From the NCBI RefSeq assembly GCF_004770265.1, contig NZ_RQGQ01000014.1, positions 186,001-250,000 on the forward strand: a DNA stretch of 64,000 nucleotides, written 5' to 3'. This document shows, in pieces, positions 33,462 through 43,624 of the stretch; position 1 is the first letter of the stretch; each line of letters opens with the position of its first letter. The notes beneath the pieces were generated by a model that saw nothing but the letters and a program-made list of their open reading frames with translations, was not told where the DNA came from and did not search any database. Source of the DNA: Leptospira congkakensis. Lineage in GTDB: Bacteria; Spirochaetota; Leptospiria; Leptospirales; Leptospiraceae. The translations under genes were made by a program, and so were the position numbers.

Positions 33462-35462
33462 ATGTTAGATCCCAACCTCCCTGAATTAAAAGTAATGGAT
33501 TACACCGCCTGTCTCCAAAAGGTACAGGCTATGGATTCACGGGGGGATTTTTCCTATAAAGGGATCTATAAAGTTTTATTAGTAATCTTTGAGTGGACAG
33601 ATAAGTTTTTACAAAACAAAGTTTTGCCCAACGTAGAACAAATTGAACGTGATAGTTCGATTGATCGTGATCGTACGGAAAGTTATGTCATCGATCTGAG
33701 TTATAAACAAAATCCGGCCATTATTAGAAAAATGAACGTGTTGGAATTTCACCCGAATGAACCCGGGGATCCTGAAAATCCAAAAACCTTTATCAAACAC
33801 AATACCGTATTTGCAAGACCCACAACCTCTGATGGGGGAACCGCTTTTCGTTATGCGTTGGGCTTGAATGAACTTTCTACTTCGGCCATCAAAGGATGGT
33901 TTAACGAAAAAAGAAAGTATGTTGGTAAAGAAAAAATGCGCAAAGTAATCAAAGCGGCTGTGGATTCTAACAGGTTGTTTGATACTTATGCGTCTACGGA
34001 AATTGGGAACCTGTTCCAATGCCCTTATGACAAAACAAAAGTACAAAAGGATGCAACTATCATCATCCATTTGAAACCAATTTTAAAACAATTGGTAGAT
34101 GATAAGATTTTGTTTTTCTTTCGCAATGACTCTGCCTCAAGACCTGCAAACAAAAGTGTTTTTTTATACAACCGGCCATCGGAAATTGCAGATCGTTATG
34201 ATGGTTATATTGATTATACAAAAAACACAATTTATCCCGCCCTAAAAAATTTAGGAGTGATGGGCGAAGTCACCGAAGACTCTTGGAGTTCTCCTCGTAA
34301 TCTTTTGACAGAAATTAAAGGATATATGAATGATTCTTATGGAGATCAAAAAACTCTGATTGAAGAGTGTTTGGTTCTCAATGAGATTATTGAAAAAGAT
34401 AAAGAAAGAGAAGAAAAACAAAAACGCAAACAACAAATCGATGATTTGATGGCATTTTTGGCTGAAGCAGGCCGTATTGTTGAAGTAAACTTACTTCGTG
34501 TGAGTGGGGAACCTTTGACTGATGAGTTCCGTGCTTCTCTTTTATCGCAACCAGAACTTTTGTATACTGAGTATGCTGATAATAAAATTTATAATGAATT
34601 TATCCTTCATAAATCTTGTATCCCGCAGGCCATTGAATCTGCCAAAAGAACTTTTCAGATCAAACATTCTGATTTAGAAATTCGTGTTCTAAACCAAATG
34701 AATGTGACTCTTCATTTGAATGACGAAAGTCCAAAACGTTTATTGGAAGAAATCGAAGCACAAAGCCTTTTCCAGTTCCTTCCGTTTTTTACAAGAATTT
34801 GGCGAATGATTATGGGCAGTATGGTGGTTCATAAGTTTGAAATCCCTCCGATCAAAGCAAGATTGCAACAGCAACTAAACAGAGATTTGGCGAGTCAAAA
34901 AGTTAAAAAGATCTCTCAAGAAAAAGACCGACTTGTAAAGGCACGTTTGAAAGAACGGGAAGAGGCCGAAAAAGACGCAGAAAAAAAATCCAAACAGTCA
35001 CACCAGGCGGAGGCATCTACTGCCGGATTTAATGGTGGCGAAGAGGATTCAGAACCAGTCAAACAAGGGAGTCCTGAAGAAGAGAAAAAATGGAAAGAAT
35101 CCATTGAATCTATCATTCGTATTTTGGATGAAGCTTGGGAATTTGGAGTGTATCCTGATCGTGAGTATGTACTTTCTAAATTGAACGGAAAGTTTACAGA
35201 AGAGAATTTGATATTTTTCTTAAAGAAATTTGGCGGAAAAGAAATCTATAGTTTTCCTATCCGAAACCAAAGAGAAAAATTCCCTTGGCCGATCCTTGTT
35301 TCTACAGGGTATCTAAAACGACATGGCAAAAAACTTTTTGATAAAGTGAAAGCTGAGAGTGACCGCCAACGAAGCGAAAAATTTCCAAACCAAGAGAAAT
35401 TCGACATTGCAGAATCGCAATTAGACTTTCTGAATAGAATCTTACCCCGGTTAAAACCTTAA
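33462..35462 (+). CDS. Large protein of unknown function, 666 residues
   Basis: No known domain is recognised. The first 300 residues are mixed alpha/beta ([27 protein letters not shown]), then a highly charged helix ([25 protein letters not shown], around residue 310). Near residues 480-560 lies a K/E-rich coiled coil and disordered stretch ([20 protein letters not shown]), then a compact helical end with [20 protein letters not shown]. There is no signal peptide or membrane helix. It sits between asd and pyk on the same strand, with 16 and 4 bp gaps. The strict packing suggests a cytoplasmic protein expressed with central metabolism. Confidence 0.75.
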   Translation: MLDPNLPELKVMDYTACLQKVQAMDSRGDFSYKGIYKVLLVIFEWTDKFLQNKVLPNVEQIERDSSIDRDRTESYVIDLSYKQNPAIIRKMNVLEFHPNEPGDPENPKTFIKHNTVFARPTTSDGGTAFRYALGLNELSTSAIKGWFNEKRKYVGKEKMRKVIKAAVDSNRLFDTYASTEIGNLFQCPYDKTKVQKDATIIIHLKPILKQLVDDKILFFFRNDSASRPANKSVFLYNRPSEIADRYDGYIDYTKNTIYPALKNLGVMGEVTEDSWSSPRNLLTEIKGYMNDSYGDQKTLIEECLVLNEIIEKDKEREEKQKRKQQIDDLMAFLAEAGRIVEVNLLRVSGEPLTDEFRASLLSQPELLYTEYADNKIYNEFILHKSCIPQAIESAKRTFQIKHSDLEIRVLNQMNVTLHLNDESPKRLLEEIEAQSLFQFLPFFTRIWRMIMGSMVVHKFEIPPIKARLQQQLNRDLASQKVKKISQEKDRLVKARLKEREEAEKDAEKKSKQSHQAEASTAGFNGGEEDSEPVKQGSPEEEKKWKESIESIIRILDEAWEFGVYPDREYVLSKLNGKFTEENLIFFLKKFGGKEIYSFPIRNQREKFPWPILVSTGYLKRHGKKLFDKVKAESDRQRSEKFPNQEKFDIAESQLDFLNRILPRLKP

Positions 35463-35466
35463 AATT

Positions 35467-36900
35467 ATGCCTGCTATTGAACAACTAAGAGCTCGAAAAA
35501 CAAAAATCGTTTGCACCATAGGTCCTGCGACTGCTTCCAAAGAAATGATCCGAAGTCTGGCTTTGGCTGGAATGAACATTGCTCGGATCAATATGAGTCA
35601 TGGAGATCATGAATTTCATCGAAAGATCATTCGTATCATCAAATCACTCAACAAAGATGAATTACACAAACAACCGATTTCTATCCTTCTTGATACACAA
35701 GGGCCGGAAATTCGAACTGGGGATGTTCAAAACGATCTCCATTTAAAAGTGGGCGAAACATTTACTTTTCATATCATTCCAGGGATGGAAGCGGAAGCCC
35801 AAAGTGTTTTTGTAAACTATCGAGATATTGTAAAAGACCTAAAGGTTGGTGACAAAGTTACTGTTGACAATGGACTCATTAACTTGGCCGTACAGGAAAT
35901 TCGTGAGAATGAACTCGTTTGTACTGTGTTAGATGGTGGGAAACTCGGGTCTAGAAAACACATCAACTTACCCGGGATTCGAGTCAACTTACCTTCGATC
36001 ACACCTAAAGACTTAAAAGACATTCTTTTTGGTTTGGAAGAGGATATTGATTTTGTGGCGTTATCCTTTGTTCGTACACCGGAAGACGTGATCCAATTAC
36101 GTGGAATCATTGATGAAAAAAATCATCATGCACAAATCATTGCAAAGATAGAAGACCAAGAAGGTTTAAAAAACTTAGACGCCATCATTCGCGAGTCTGA
36201 TGGGATTATGGTCGCACGCGGCGATTTGGGTGTTGAGATCGAAATCGAAGAGCTTCCCATTGTCCAAAGAAGGATCATCAAACGTTGCCAAGAAGAAGGC
36301 AAACGTGTGATTGTTGCGACTCACTTATTAGAATCTATGATTCAAAATGCATCTCCTACTAGGGCAGAGGTGACTGACGTTGCCAATGCCGTGTATGAAG
36401 AAGCAGATGCCATTATGTTATCCGGTGAAACTGCAATGGGAAAATTTCCTGTAAGATGTGTGGAGATGTTGGATAAAATTGCCCGCCGTATGGAGATGTC
36501 GATCAACCTAGGCCTTGCAGCACAAAGAAAACCGAAAGACCAAAAAGAAGAGATGGCTCGTTCTGCTGCCAATTTAGCCGATTCCATGCAAGCACATGCT
36601 ATCATTGCAATCACCCGCCGGGGAATTACTGCCAATAATTTGGCATCGTTTCACCCGAAATATCCGATTGTACATGCGTTCACCAATATGACGTCCGTTA
36701 GACGGAAGCTTTGGCTGACAAGAGGGGTCATTCCATACCGAGTGGATTTTTCTTCTGATCCAGAAAAAACAATCAAACTTGCGATCCAAACTCTTGTGAA
36801 TAATGGTTATCTCCAAATGGGTGAAAAGGTAGTCATTCTTTCTGATATCATTGCTGGTGAAGATCGAGTTGAAACCATTCAAGTCCGCGAAGTAAAATAA
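35467..36900 (+). CDS. pyk: Pyruvate kinase
   Basis: The 477-residue protein contains the standard pyruvate kinase motifs: [15 protein letters not shown] at the N terminus, [37 protein letters not shown] (the catalytic Lys signature), [10 protein letters not shown] and [27 protein letters not shown]. It converts phosphoenolpyruvate and ADP to pyruvate and ATP. The C-terminal domain, with [21 protein letters not shown], is complete. It follows the unknown gene by 4 bp and precedes the Omp85 gene by 5 bp. Confidence 0.97.
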   Translation: MPAIEQLRARKTKIVCTIGPATASKEMIRSLALAGMNIARINMSHGDHEFHRKIIRIIKSLNKDELHKQPISILLDTQGPEIRTGDVQNDLHLKVGETFTFHIIPGMEAEAQSVFVNYRDIVKDLKVGDKVTVDNGLINLAVQEIRENELVCTVLDGGKLGSRKHINLPGIRVNLPSITPKDLKDILFGLEEDIDFVALSFVRTPEDVIQLRGIIDEKNHHAQIIAKIEDQEGLKNLDAIIRESDGIMVARGDLGVEIEIEELPIVQRRIIKRCQEEGKRVIVATHLLESMIQNASPTRAEVTDVANAVYEEADAIMLSGETAMGKFPVRCVEMLDKIARRMEMSINLGLAAQRKPKDQKEEMARSAANLADSMQAHAIIAITRRGITANNLASFHPKYPIVHAFTNMTSVRRKLWLTRGVIPYRVDFSSDPEKTIKLAIQTLVNNGYLQMGEKVVILSDIIAGEDRVETIQVREVK

Positions 36901-36905
36901 CCTTC

Positions 36906-38327
36906 ATGTTTATTCGGAATTCGATTTTTATGTTGGTAGTGATATCAACATGGATTTCCATTCCGCTTAATGCCGAAGAAAGAAGTTCTGATGTACCAGA
37001 ATGGATTGGTGAATTTAAAAAATTAGACGAGAACGAACTGTCCAAAAAAAAAGAAGGTTGGTATGCAACCGGTCTTCCTTTGTTTGGAAACGATGCTGTG
37101 AATGGATCGGGGCTTGGGATACTCGCTAATATTTTTTATAACGGAACCAAATCAGACTCTTCTTTTAAGTACACTCCTTACGAACATTTGTTTTCTGTTG
37201 GAATTTACAGAACCAATCGTGGGACCCAAAATAATTATTTAGCTTGGGATGCCCCTTATTTTGCCGATACCGCTTACCGTTTGAGAGCTTATGTGGGCCA
37301 TGATGCGAGTTTTTTTAATCAGTATTTTGGTGTGGGAACAGAAAGTTTAGAACCTCTTTATTTTAAAGATAGAAATATGGATGGAAGCCGTATCACTCGT
37401 AATGCTACTTATTCAGAATTTGAAAAAACAAATTCTTACGTAAGGAACAGAGGGCCCGGGCAAGAACTTAGTTCTAACCAACATTATAATGACTACCAAT
37501 TTGATACTACCTATAGCCAGTTTGCTGCGGATAAAACAATTTTCCAGGTATTCAGGGTTTGGGCTGGGGTTGAGTTTTCAAAAAATACTGTTAGGCGGTA
37601 TGATGGAACTTCTGTAGAAGGCAGAGAACCCATCTCTAATGTAAGAGTTCCGGCTACTGAAGGTAGTTCTAAACTTACGGAGGATGCCAGTTCCGGAAAA
37701 ATCATCGGTGTGAATGGTGGAAACCTAAACTATGTCCGTGCAGGAATTGCTTACGATACAAGGGATTATGAACCAGATCCCGATCGAGGTTGGCTGATTG
37801 AATACAATATCAATAAAGCAGAAAGAACCATTGGATCAGATTTTAATTATATAAGACATTTTGCACAGGCTAAAAATTTTTACCAACCGTTCCCAAAACT
37901 TTTCGAAGAGTTTGTCATCGCCCAACGTGTGGCACTGACTAAAATTGAAGGGGAAGTCCCGTTTTTTGAATATCGTTATCTTTTTTCCATTGATGGTCCG
38001 TTTGGTGCTCTCGGAGGACAGAACACCCTTCGTGGGTATAGACAAGAACGGTTTTTTGGACCTGTGATTGGATTTTATAATATTGAGTTACGATACCGTG
38101 TGGGAAGTTTTTCACTTTGGGATCAATTTTTCCAATTGAGTATTGTTCCATTTTATGATGTGGGTCGAGTTTGGGACAAACTTCGGGATGTAAACGCAAT
38201 CGGTTACAAACATGCGCGTGGTTTGGGATTGCGGCTGATTTGGGACCAAGCTACAGTCATTCTACTGGACTATGCTTATTCCCGAGAGGACCAATTGTTT
38301 TATATTGATATTGGTCATACGTTTTAG
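36906..38327 (+). CDS. Omp85/BamA-type outer-membrane barrel protein without POTRA domains
   Basis: The 473-residue protein has a signal peptide (FMLVVISTWISIPLNAEE) and then a long region of alternating aromatic/polar strands, ending in FYIDIGHTF with the C-terminal Phe typical of outer-membrane barrels. The motif GPFGALGGQNTLRGYRQERFFG (residues about 360-381) is the conserved Omp85 loop-6 RGY region, where Arg contacts the barrel wall. At this size there is no room for POTRA domains, so it is like the short surface-antigen D15-domain proteins rather than BamA. A role in lipid or protein traffic is unknown. Confidence 0.85.
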   Translation: MFIRNSIFMLVVISTWISIPLNAEERSSDVPEWIGEFKKLDENELSKKKEGWYATGLPLFGNDAVNGSGLGILANIFYNGTKSDSSFKYTPYEHLFSVGIYRTNRGTQNNYLAWDAPYFADTAYRLRAYVGHDASFFNQYFGVGTESLEPLYFKDRNMDGSRITRNATYSEFEKTNSYVRNRGPGQELSSNQHYNDYQFDTTYSQFAADKTIFQVFRVWAGVEFSKNTVRRYDGTSVEGREPISNVRVPATEGSSKLTEDASSGKIIGVNGGNLNYVRAGIAYDTRDYEPDPDRGWLIEYNINKAERTIGSDFNYIRHFAQAKNFYQPFPKLFEEFVIAQRVALTKIEGEVPFFEYRYLFSIDGPFGALGGQNTLRGYRQERFFGPVIGFYNIELRYRVGSFSLWDQFFQLSIVPFYDVGRVWDKLRDVNAIGYKHARGLGLRLIWDQATVILLDYAYSREDQLFYIDIGHTF

Positions 38328-38338
38328 ATGTAAATTCA

Positions 38339-38369
38339 AAAGGAGAAACAAATTGTTTCCCCTTTTTTT
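38339..38369 (+). terminator. Intrinsic terminator after the Omp85 gene
   Basis: A 13-nt arm AAAGGAGAAACAA pairs with TTGTTTCCCCTTT with a single A-C mismatch, followed by a run of T (38363-38369 in part within the stem). It lies between convergent genes (Omp85-type, plus; pirin, minus) and may serve the plus strand. Confidence 0.7.
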
Positions 38370-38383
38370 AAATTCTCGTTTTT

Positions 38384-39121
38384 TTATTTCATCGGAACTT
38401 CAATCACGAGTAACTCTGATTTGACTTCTGCATGAAACTTATATTCGTCCTTGCCCCAATACCCAACGGCATCTCTACGTTCGAGGGTAGTGTCTTCTAC
38501 TTTCAGTTTTCCATTGATTAGGAAAGTAAAGATTCCTTGGCCTTGTGCATGGACAGAATAAGAAAGTTCTTTTCCTGGTTCTAAGGTTGCCAAAGAAAAA
38601 TAAGCATCTTGGTTGATCCAAACGGCTTCTTCATCAATGGGGGAAACAACAGTTTGAAACCGGTTCACTCGACCAGCTTCCGAAAAGGTTTTTTGTGCAT
38701 ATCTTGGTTCGATTCCTCCTACTTTCGGAAGGATCCACACTTGCAAAAAATTTACCTTCTTTTCGCTGCTATGATTGAATTCCGAGTGTTGGATTCCCGA
38801 ACCCGCAGACATAATTTGTACGTCACCCGTGCGAATGATACCATTCGTACCTGTACTATCTTTATGGGCCAACTCACCGAAAAGTGGGATAGAAATTATT
38901 TCCATATTTTGGTGAGGATGGGTGCCGAAACCCATACTTGGTTCTACGATATCATCGTTCAGCACACGGAGGGCACCGAAGTTGGTTTTTTCGGGATGGT
39001 ACCAATGACCAAAACTAAAGGAATGGTGGCTGTCCAACCATCCGAAATTGACATGCCCACGTTCGGATGCGGGGTGGAATTTCTTTCCTACGGAATTGCT
39101 GTTGGGTTTTAATGTTTCCAT
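38384..39121 (-). CDS. Pirin-family bicupin protein
   Basis: The 245-residue protein shows the pirin N-terminal cupin with the metal site GTHPHQNMEIISIPLFGELAHKD and SGIQHSEFNHS: His68, His70, His112 and Glu114 are the expected ligands. N-terminal RGHVNFGWLDSHHSFSFGHWY is characteristic of YhhW/pirin proteins. Bacterial members can act as quercetinases or redox-related regulators; the role here is not certain. The protein is cytoplasmic. The promoter at 39129-39156 leaves only a few bases before the ATG, so the mRNA may be leaderless. Confidence 0.93.
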   Translation of the reverse strand: METLKPNSNSVGKKFHPASERGHVNFGWLDSHHSFSFGHWYHPEKTNFGALRVLNDDIVEPSMGFGTHPHQNMEIISIPLFGELAHKDSTGTNGIIRTGDVQIMSAGSGIQHSEFNHSSEKKVNFLQVWILPKVGGIEPRYAQKTFSEAGRVNRFQTVVSPIDEEAVWINQDAYFSLATLEPGKELSYSVHAQGQGIFTFLINGKLKVEDTTLERRDAVGYWGKDEYKFHAEVKSELLVIEVPMK

Positions 39122-39128
39122 ATTGAAT

Positions 39129-39156
39129 AGTTTAATATTAAGCTATAATTTGTCAA
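39129..39156 (-). promoter_or_regulatory. Pirin promoter, probably leaderless
   Basis: On the minus strand TTGACA (39151-39156) and TAAACT (39129-39134) are separated by 16 bp. A perfect 10-bp palindrome TTAATATTAA overlaps the spacer and -10. Only seven bases lie between the -10 and the ATG at 39121, so transcription would begin at or right before the start codon. Confidence 0.6.
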
Positions 39157-39228
39157 CCGAGTTTTGTTTTCAGAGTGTAAAAAAAGAAAATCACTTCCCA
39201 TTCGCTTTCACTAACCGATCATCATCCT

Positions 39229-40806
39229 ATGTCGAAGATCACTAGTTTAGAACCAATAAAAACTAAGAAAAGCTGGGTGGAACTTGGGCCGGTCTATGTA
39301 AACCGAGTCAGGTTTCTGCTCGCGGGATTTTATATCATCGCAACCCTCGGATCTTATAAAACTTCCACTACATTACAAACCATGAGTTATCTAGTGGGGA
39401 TAACCTGTATGTTTTTATATGGGGGTCTTCAGGCTTATTTATTCAAAAAGGAAAAGTTGGGTGCATTTTTTCCTAAGGTTCTGATCCTTATGGACATCAC
39501 GGTTCTTTTTGCTGTTACTGCCTCTGGTCTTATGGGTGGCAGTGGGGTTGCTGCAGACTTAATTAAGTCACCCACACTCTATGTGTTGTATTATTTTTAT
39601 GTAGTGTATTCGGCATTTTTATTTTCCAAACGAACATTACTCATGAGTACCTATTATTCTGCGTTTTGTTTGGTGATGATTTCTGTCATTGGTTATGGAC
39701 AGGGAGTTGAGTTTAAAGAGGTAGAGGGATTCCAAAGTCAAAAGAATACAGTTGGTATTTCGAATGAAGTATTCAAAGTTTTATTTTTGATTTGTTTTGG
39801 ATATCTTACTTCTGCAGTTCTCAATTTATTAAACGAAATCAAAAATGAATCGGAAGAAAGACAAAAAATTGCAGAGAACGAAAAGTTAACAGCAGACAAC
39901 TTAAATAATAATTTAGTCAGGGTTGGTTCCGAACTGATTAATACTTTAAAAACCATCCGTGCCATCACAACGGATTTTAATTTACAAATTGAATCCCAAG
40001 ACAAATCCATCCATGAATTAACCGAGTTTGTTTCCTCATTTTCCGAAAGTATCCAAACTTCTGTGAATAATATAGGAAAACAACACAACCAAATCAGTTT
40101 GTTGAATCATAAATCAGACACGTTAAAACTTAGCATTACAGAAATTGGATCTTCTGTAGAAGAATTAAATGCGAATATGGATGATTTTCAAGATAGAAGT
40201 AATGTCCTTTCTGAAACAGTTAAAAATCTAGAAGAAAGACTTCGATCAGTCAATGAGTCTCAAAAAGAAGTGAGTGAAGTGAATGATATTATGGCGGAGA
40301 TTGCTGACCGTACGAATTTACTTGCACTTAATGCTTCCATTGAAGCCGCAAGGGCTGGGGAACATGGAAGGGGATTTGCTGTTGTAGCGCAAGAAGTTGC
40401 AAAATTAGCTGAAAATTCGAATGAAAACGCCACTAAGATTAAAAAAATCATTACAACTTCGAATCGATTCATTCAGGAAGGGACGGAGCTTGCGTCCACC
40501 TCTCTCAAACAAACAGAAGCTCTTCAGTCAAAGTACGAACTTCTGAGTGCGGTCATTAAAACGGCCACAAACAAAATCAATTCTCAAAAAAGTATTAACA
40601 ATGAAGTACTTGAGTCTTTAGATTTAATTGAATCTATATCTCGGGAATTGGACCAGGAATCAAAACTGCTAAATCAAGATAAAAATCAGATGGTTGCCGT
40701 TGTGCAAAAAATGGATGAAATTAACAGAGAAGTTGTTATTAATGCTAGAAAAGTAGGTGAGAATACTTTAAGTTTGGAAAAACAAGCAGCAGATTTAGCC
40801 TCTTAA
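39229..40806 (+). CDS. Methyl-accepting chemotaxis protein, membrane-embedded sensor
   Basis: The 525-residue receptor has six hydrophobic segments in its first 205 residues (such as [35 protein letters not shown] and [19 protein letters not shown]) and no sizeable periplasmic domain, so sensing is likely in the membrane. A long cytoplasmic coiled coil follows with the MCP tip [38 protein letters not shown], where CheA and CheW bind. There is no HAMP domain that I can identify. It is followed 12 bp later by the caspase-like gene. No other chemotaxis genes are in the window. Confidence 0.92.
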   Translation: MSKITSLEPIKTKKSWVELGPVYVNRVRFLLAGFYIIATLGSYKTSTTLQTMSYLVGITCMFLYGGLQAYLFKKEKLGAFFPKVLILMDITVLFAVTASGLMGGSGVAADLIKSPTLYVLYYFYVVYSAFLFSKRTLLMSTYYSAFCLVMISVIGYGQGVEFKEVEGFQSQKNTVGISNEVFKVLFLICFGYLTSAVLNLLNEIKNESEERQKIAENEKLTADNLNNNLVRVGSELINTLKTIRAITTDFNLQIESQDKSIHELTEFVSSFSESIQTSVNNIGKQHNQISLLNHKSDTLKLSITEIGSSVEELNANMDDFQDRSNVLSETVKNLEERLRSVNESQKEVSEVNDIMAEIADRTNLLALNASIEAARAGEHGRGFAVVAQEVAKLAENSNENATKIKKIITTSNRFIQEGTELASTSLKQTEALQSKYELLSAVIKTATNKINSQKSINNEVLESLDLIESISRELDQESKLLNQDKNQMVAVVQKMDEINREVVINARKVGENTLSLEKQAADLAS

Positions 40807-40818
40807 AATAACCTCTCA

Positions 40819-42120
40819 ATGAAATCTAAAATCCTAATATTCTTATTTTTGACTATGCCAGTTTATTTAGGAGCAGACCCCACTCCAAAACGGTTTGGAT
40901 TTGTAGTGGGGGTTAGCGAATATAAAGAGTTATCTCTTGGGGATCTAAAAACAGCCAAAAGTGACGCCCTTGGGATGACAAAGATTTTGTTTAGTTACGG
41001 ATCTTACAACAGGATCCAAACTTTGGTTCAAGAGGGTTCTGTAAGTTCAACTCCAACAAAATATAATATTTTATCCCATTTGGAAGCTTTGTTAGAAGAG
41101 ACTAGTCCAGAAGACTTGTTCGTTTTTTATTTTTCCGGGCATGGTGTGGTGGATTATAATGATCGAGTGTATTTACTTCCGGAAGATGCAAACCCTCAAA
41201 AACCATTCGAAACTGGGATTGCCGTAGAACAACTCCTCGAAATGACAAGAAAATATAAATTGAAACGTGTTCTGTTCTTTATTGATGCTTGTCGGAATCC
41301 AGAAGATGGAAAAGGAGAAGAGGGTAGAAAGTATTTAGAAGGTTCTGGTTTCCGAGATTCTGAAATAGTTTCTGTATTTTACTCCACTAAAGTTGGGTAC
41401 TCTAGTTATGAAGATCCAAAGTCTGGTTACGGAGTCTTTACTAAGTTTTTGATTTATGGGTTGGAAGGTCGGGCAGATTCCAATTACAATGGAGAGGTCT
41501 CTTATTCAGAGTTGTCCAATTATGTAGTTTCTGCTCTTCGAGATTGGTCCAAAACAAATCAAAAATTACAAAAACCTTATACAAAAGAATATGCGGAGAA
41601 ATCCGAAGATACCGTTCTCACTTACGCGGTCAATCCTGAGACCTCTCTTGCCGATGCTCCTCTGTTTAATCCTTACAATCCAACGTATGCATTCCGTTCC
41701 TTTCTTTTTCCTGGTTGGGGACAATATGCACGGGGCCAAGAAGAAAAGGGTAAGGTGATTATGTCTATTTTTGCCTTAGGTGTTTTATACGCTGGTTTTC
41801 AGTACAACACCTATATGCATGATAAAGCAACCTATGAATCTGCAATCGGGATCCCTCCCAATTCTCGTGTTGCCGAAACAGTAGCTCTTAATTATTATTT
41901 GATTGAACCTCATAGACAACGTATGGAAACTTCCAGAGCCAATCTATCACAAGCTCTAACCGCACTTCTTGTACTTTGGTCGGCAAATGTGTTTGATTTT
42001 TATCTATTAGGACCCAATCCTAAGGAAAAGTCGGGTGTTTGGCTCGAGTTTCACTGGGAAAACCAAGGTTACATGGGTACGGATAGAATTGGGAAATTAG
42101 GTTATGCGATGCAATTTTAG
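40819..42120 (+). CDS. Exported caspase-like (C14) protein with C-terminal membrane domain
   Basis: The 433-residue protein has a signal peptide (ILIFLFLTMPVYLGAD) and a caspase-fold domain (residues 25-270): VVGVSEYKEL at the start, the catalytic His108 in FYFSGHGVVD and Cys158 in FFIDACRNPEDG. Both dyad residues are present, so the protease may be active. The second half (AFRSFLFPGWGQYARGQEEKGK and about two membrane helices) resembles DUF5683-like membrane domains common in Leptospira and Bacteroidetes envelope proteins. So the caspase domain would lie in the periplasm, anchored by the C terminus. The 3' end overlaps the first kelch lipoprotein by 17 bp. Confidence 0.85.
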   Translation: MKSKILIFLFLTMPVYLGADPTPKRFGFVVGVSEYKELSLGDLKTAKSDALGMTKILFSYGSYNRIQTLVQEGSVSSTPTKYNILSHLEALLEETSPEDLFVFYFSGHGVVDYNDRVYLLPEDANPQKPFETGIAVEQLLEMTRKYKLKRVLFFIDACRNPEDGKGEEGRKYLEGSGFRDSEIVSVFYSTKVGYSSYEDPKSGYGVFTKFLIYGLEGRADSNYNGEVSYSELSNYVVSALRDWSKTNQKLQKPYTKEYAEKSEDTVLTYAVNPETSLADAPLFNPYNPTYAFRSFLFPGWGQYARGQEEKGKVIMSIFALGVLYAGFQYNTYMHDKATYESAIGIPPNSRVAETVALNYYLIEPHRQRMETSRANLSQALTALLVLWSANVFDFYLLGPNPKEKSGVWLEFHWENQGYMGTDRIGKLGYAMQF

Positions 42121-43624
42121 TTTATTCATAACTTTATTATTCTTTCAATGTACGATCCAAGACCAAACGAAGAATATCTTCGATCCCAAAACTTTGACTG
42201 GTGGATCTGTTGCTGTATTAACAACACTAGCATTTCAAAACGAAATTCAAATTACATCTAGATACCAAACGAATGATTATCCATCGTTTATAAAAACTGA
42301 AATTTTAGATTTGGATATCAGTGAACCAGTCGCTTCTTATTTTACAAAAACCAATTTTAGTATTTCAGAAAATTATAAAGACGATTTGGTTTTAAGAGAT
42401 GTATTCCCACTCAGTGAATCAAAAATCCGTGTTTTGTTTTCGGTTTCTTCTAGGTCTGAATGGAGAGAACCTATTTCTTTATTCATCCAAAGGCCGGAAA
42501 CATTTGGAAATTATTCATTTTCTGGTAAACAATTCGAGTTTAAGTTTCCTTATCCTCGTTATATCGGTTCTATCTCGGAAGCAAAAGGCCATATTACCTC
42601 TGCTCTTTTATTGGATGGAAGGATTTTACTCGCCGGAGGAGTTGCTATCTCCGGAATCACTGTCGCTACTGTAGAAATTTTAAATCCAGAGACGGGGATC
42701 TCTACGGTCCTTCCCCCTTTGAGCCAAAGTTTAATGGGGATGGCAGTGTGTACGAATCCGAATGGAGTGGTGTATCTATCTGGTGGAAAAACCGTATCCG
42801 GTTCTGTGACTGCCAATTCTCAAATTAGCAATCGTATCTATCGAATCCAGAGTAATGACCAAACGGTAGTAGAACTTCCAGTTGTTTTACAAAAAAGACG
42901 ATATGGTCATACGATGGTTTGTTTGCCAAACGGCGACTTGCTTCTGTCAGGTGGTCAGTTCCAGGTTGGGAATGATCATACTGCAATTACAAATGAACAC
43001 GAACTTGTTTCTGTGCAAGTAGGAACATCAACAATTTTAAACTCCACTGCTAACCTCCCGATGAACACAGTGTTTCATTTTGCAGAGTATGATGGTAAGA
43101 AGAATGATATTTTATTTTTTGGAGGGAAGGATCGAATCGATCCTTTTGCGGTTTATACAAATTCGATCAGACGTTTGGATTTAGATTCACAAGTAATGGA
43201 TATAATTGGGAACGTAATGCCCACATCAAGATCTAATGTAACAAGTATCCCTGTCCCTGGTGGGGATCGTTTGGTATTAGGTGGGGTAATTGGAGGAGCC
43301 AGTGTTGTTGGTTCTCGTAGTATTGAATCTTGGAATGAAACCAGTTGGACAACAAAAACTCATGGTTTTACGACTAGAACCAAAAATGGGAGTTCCATCA
43401 TTCCCTATTCTGGTTCTCAAGTTCTTTACACTGGCGGGGTTGATACTTATTATAAATCTGGAATTTTAGAATTATATGATCATACCGAAAAGAGAAATTT
43501 TGTCGTAGATACGATGATGAACGCTCGTTCGGAACATACTGCTGTACAAACGGCAAGAGGGGTCATCATATTTGGTGATTCAGTCTTAAACGATAGAAGG
43601 GTAGAATTATATGGAAAAGATTAA
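42104..43624 (+). CDS. Kelch-repeat lipoprotein 1
   Basis: The 506-residue protein starts with a short lipoprotein signal (FSLFITLLFFQC, lipid Cys16) followed by NIFDPKTLTGG. An Ig-like beta domain covers about residues 40-140. Kelch/galactose-oxidase repeats fill the rest: SALLLDGRILLAGGVAISG, HTMVCLPNGDLLLSGGQF and DRLVLGGVIGGA. Six repeats are expected to close a beta-propeller on the cell surface or periplasmic face. It overlaps the caspase gene by 17 bp and the next kelch gene by 14 bp. Confidence 0.85.
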   Translation: MRCNFSLFITLLFFQCTIQDQTKNIFDPKTLTGGSVAVLTTLAFQNEIQITSRYQTNDYPSFIKTEILDLDISEPVASYFTKTNFSISENYKDDLVLRDVFPLSESKIRVLFSVSSRSEWREPISLFIQRPETFGNYSFSGKQFEFKFPYPRYIGSISEAKGHITSALLLDGRILLAGGVAISGITVATVEILNPETGISTVLPPLSQSLMGMAVCTNPNGVVYLSGGKTVSGSVTANSQISNRIYRIQSNDQTVVELPVVLQKRRYGHTMVCLPNGDLLLSGGQFQVGNDHTAITNEHELVSVQVGTSTILNSTANLPMNTVFHFAEYDGKKNDILFFGGKDRIDPFAVYTNSIRRLDLDSQVMDIIGNVMPTSRSNVTSIPVPGGDRLVLGGVIGGASVVGSRSIESWNETSWTTKTHGFTTRTKNGSSIIPYSGSQVLYTGGVDTYYKSGILELYDHTEKRNFVVDTMMNARSEHTAVQTARGVIIFGDSVLNDRRVELYGKD

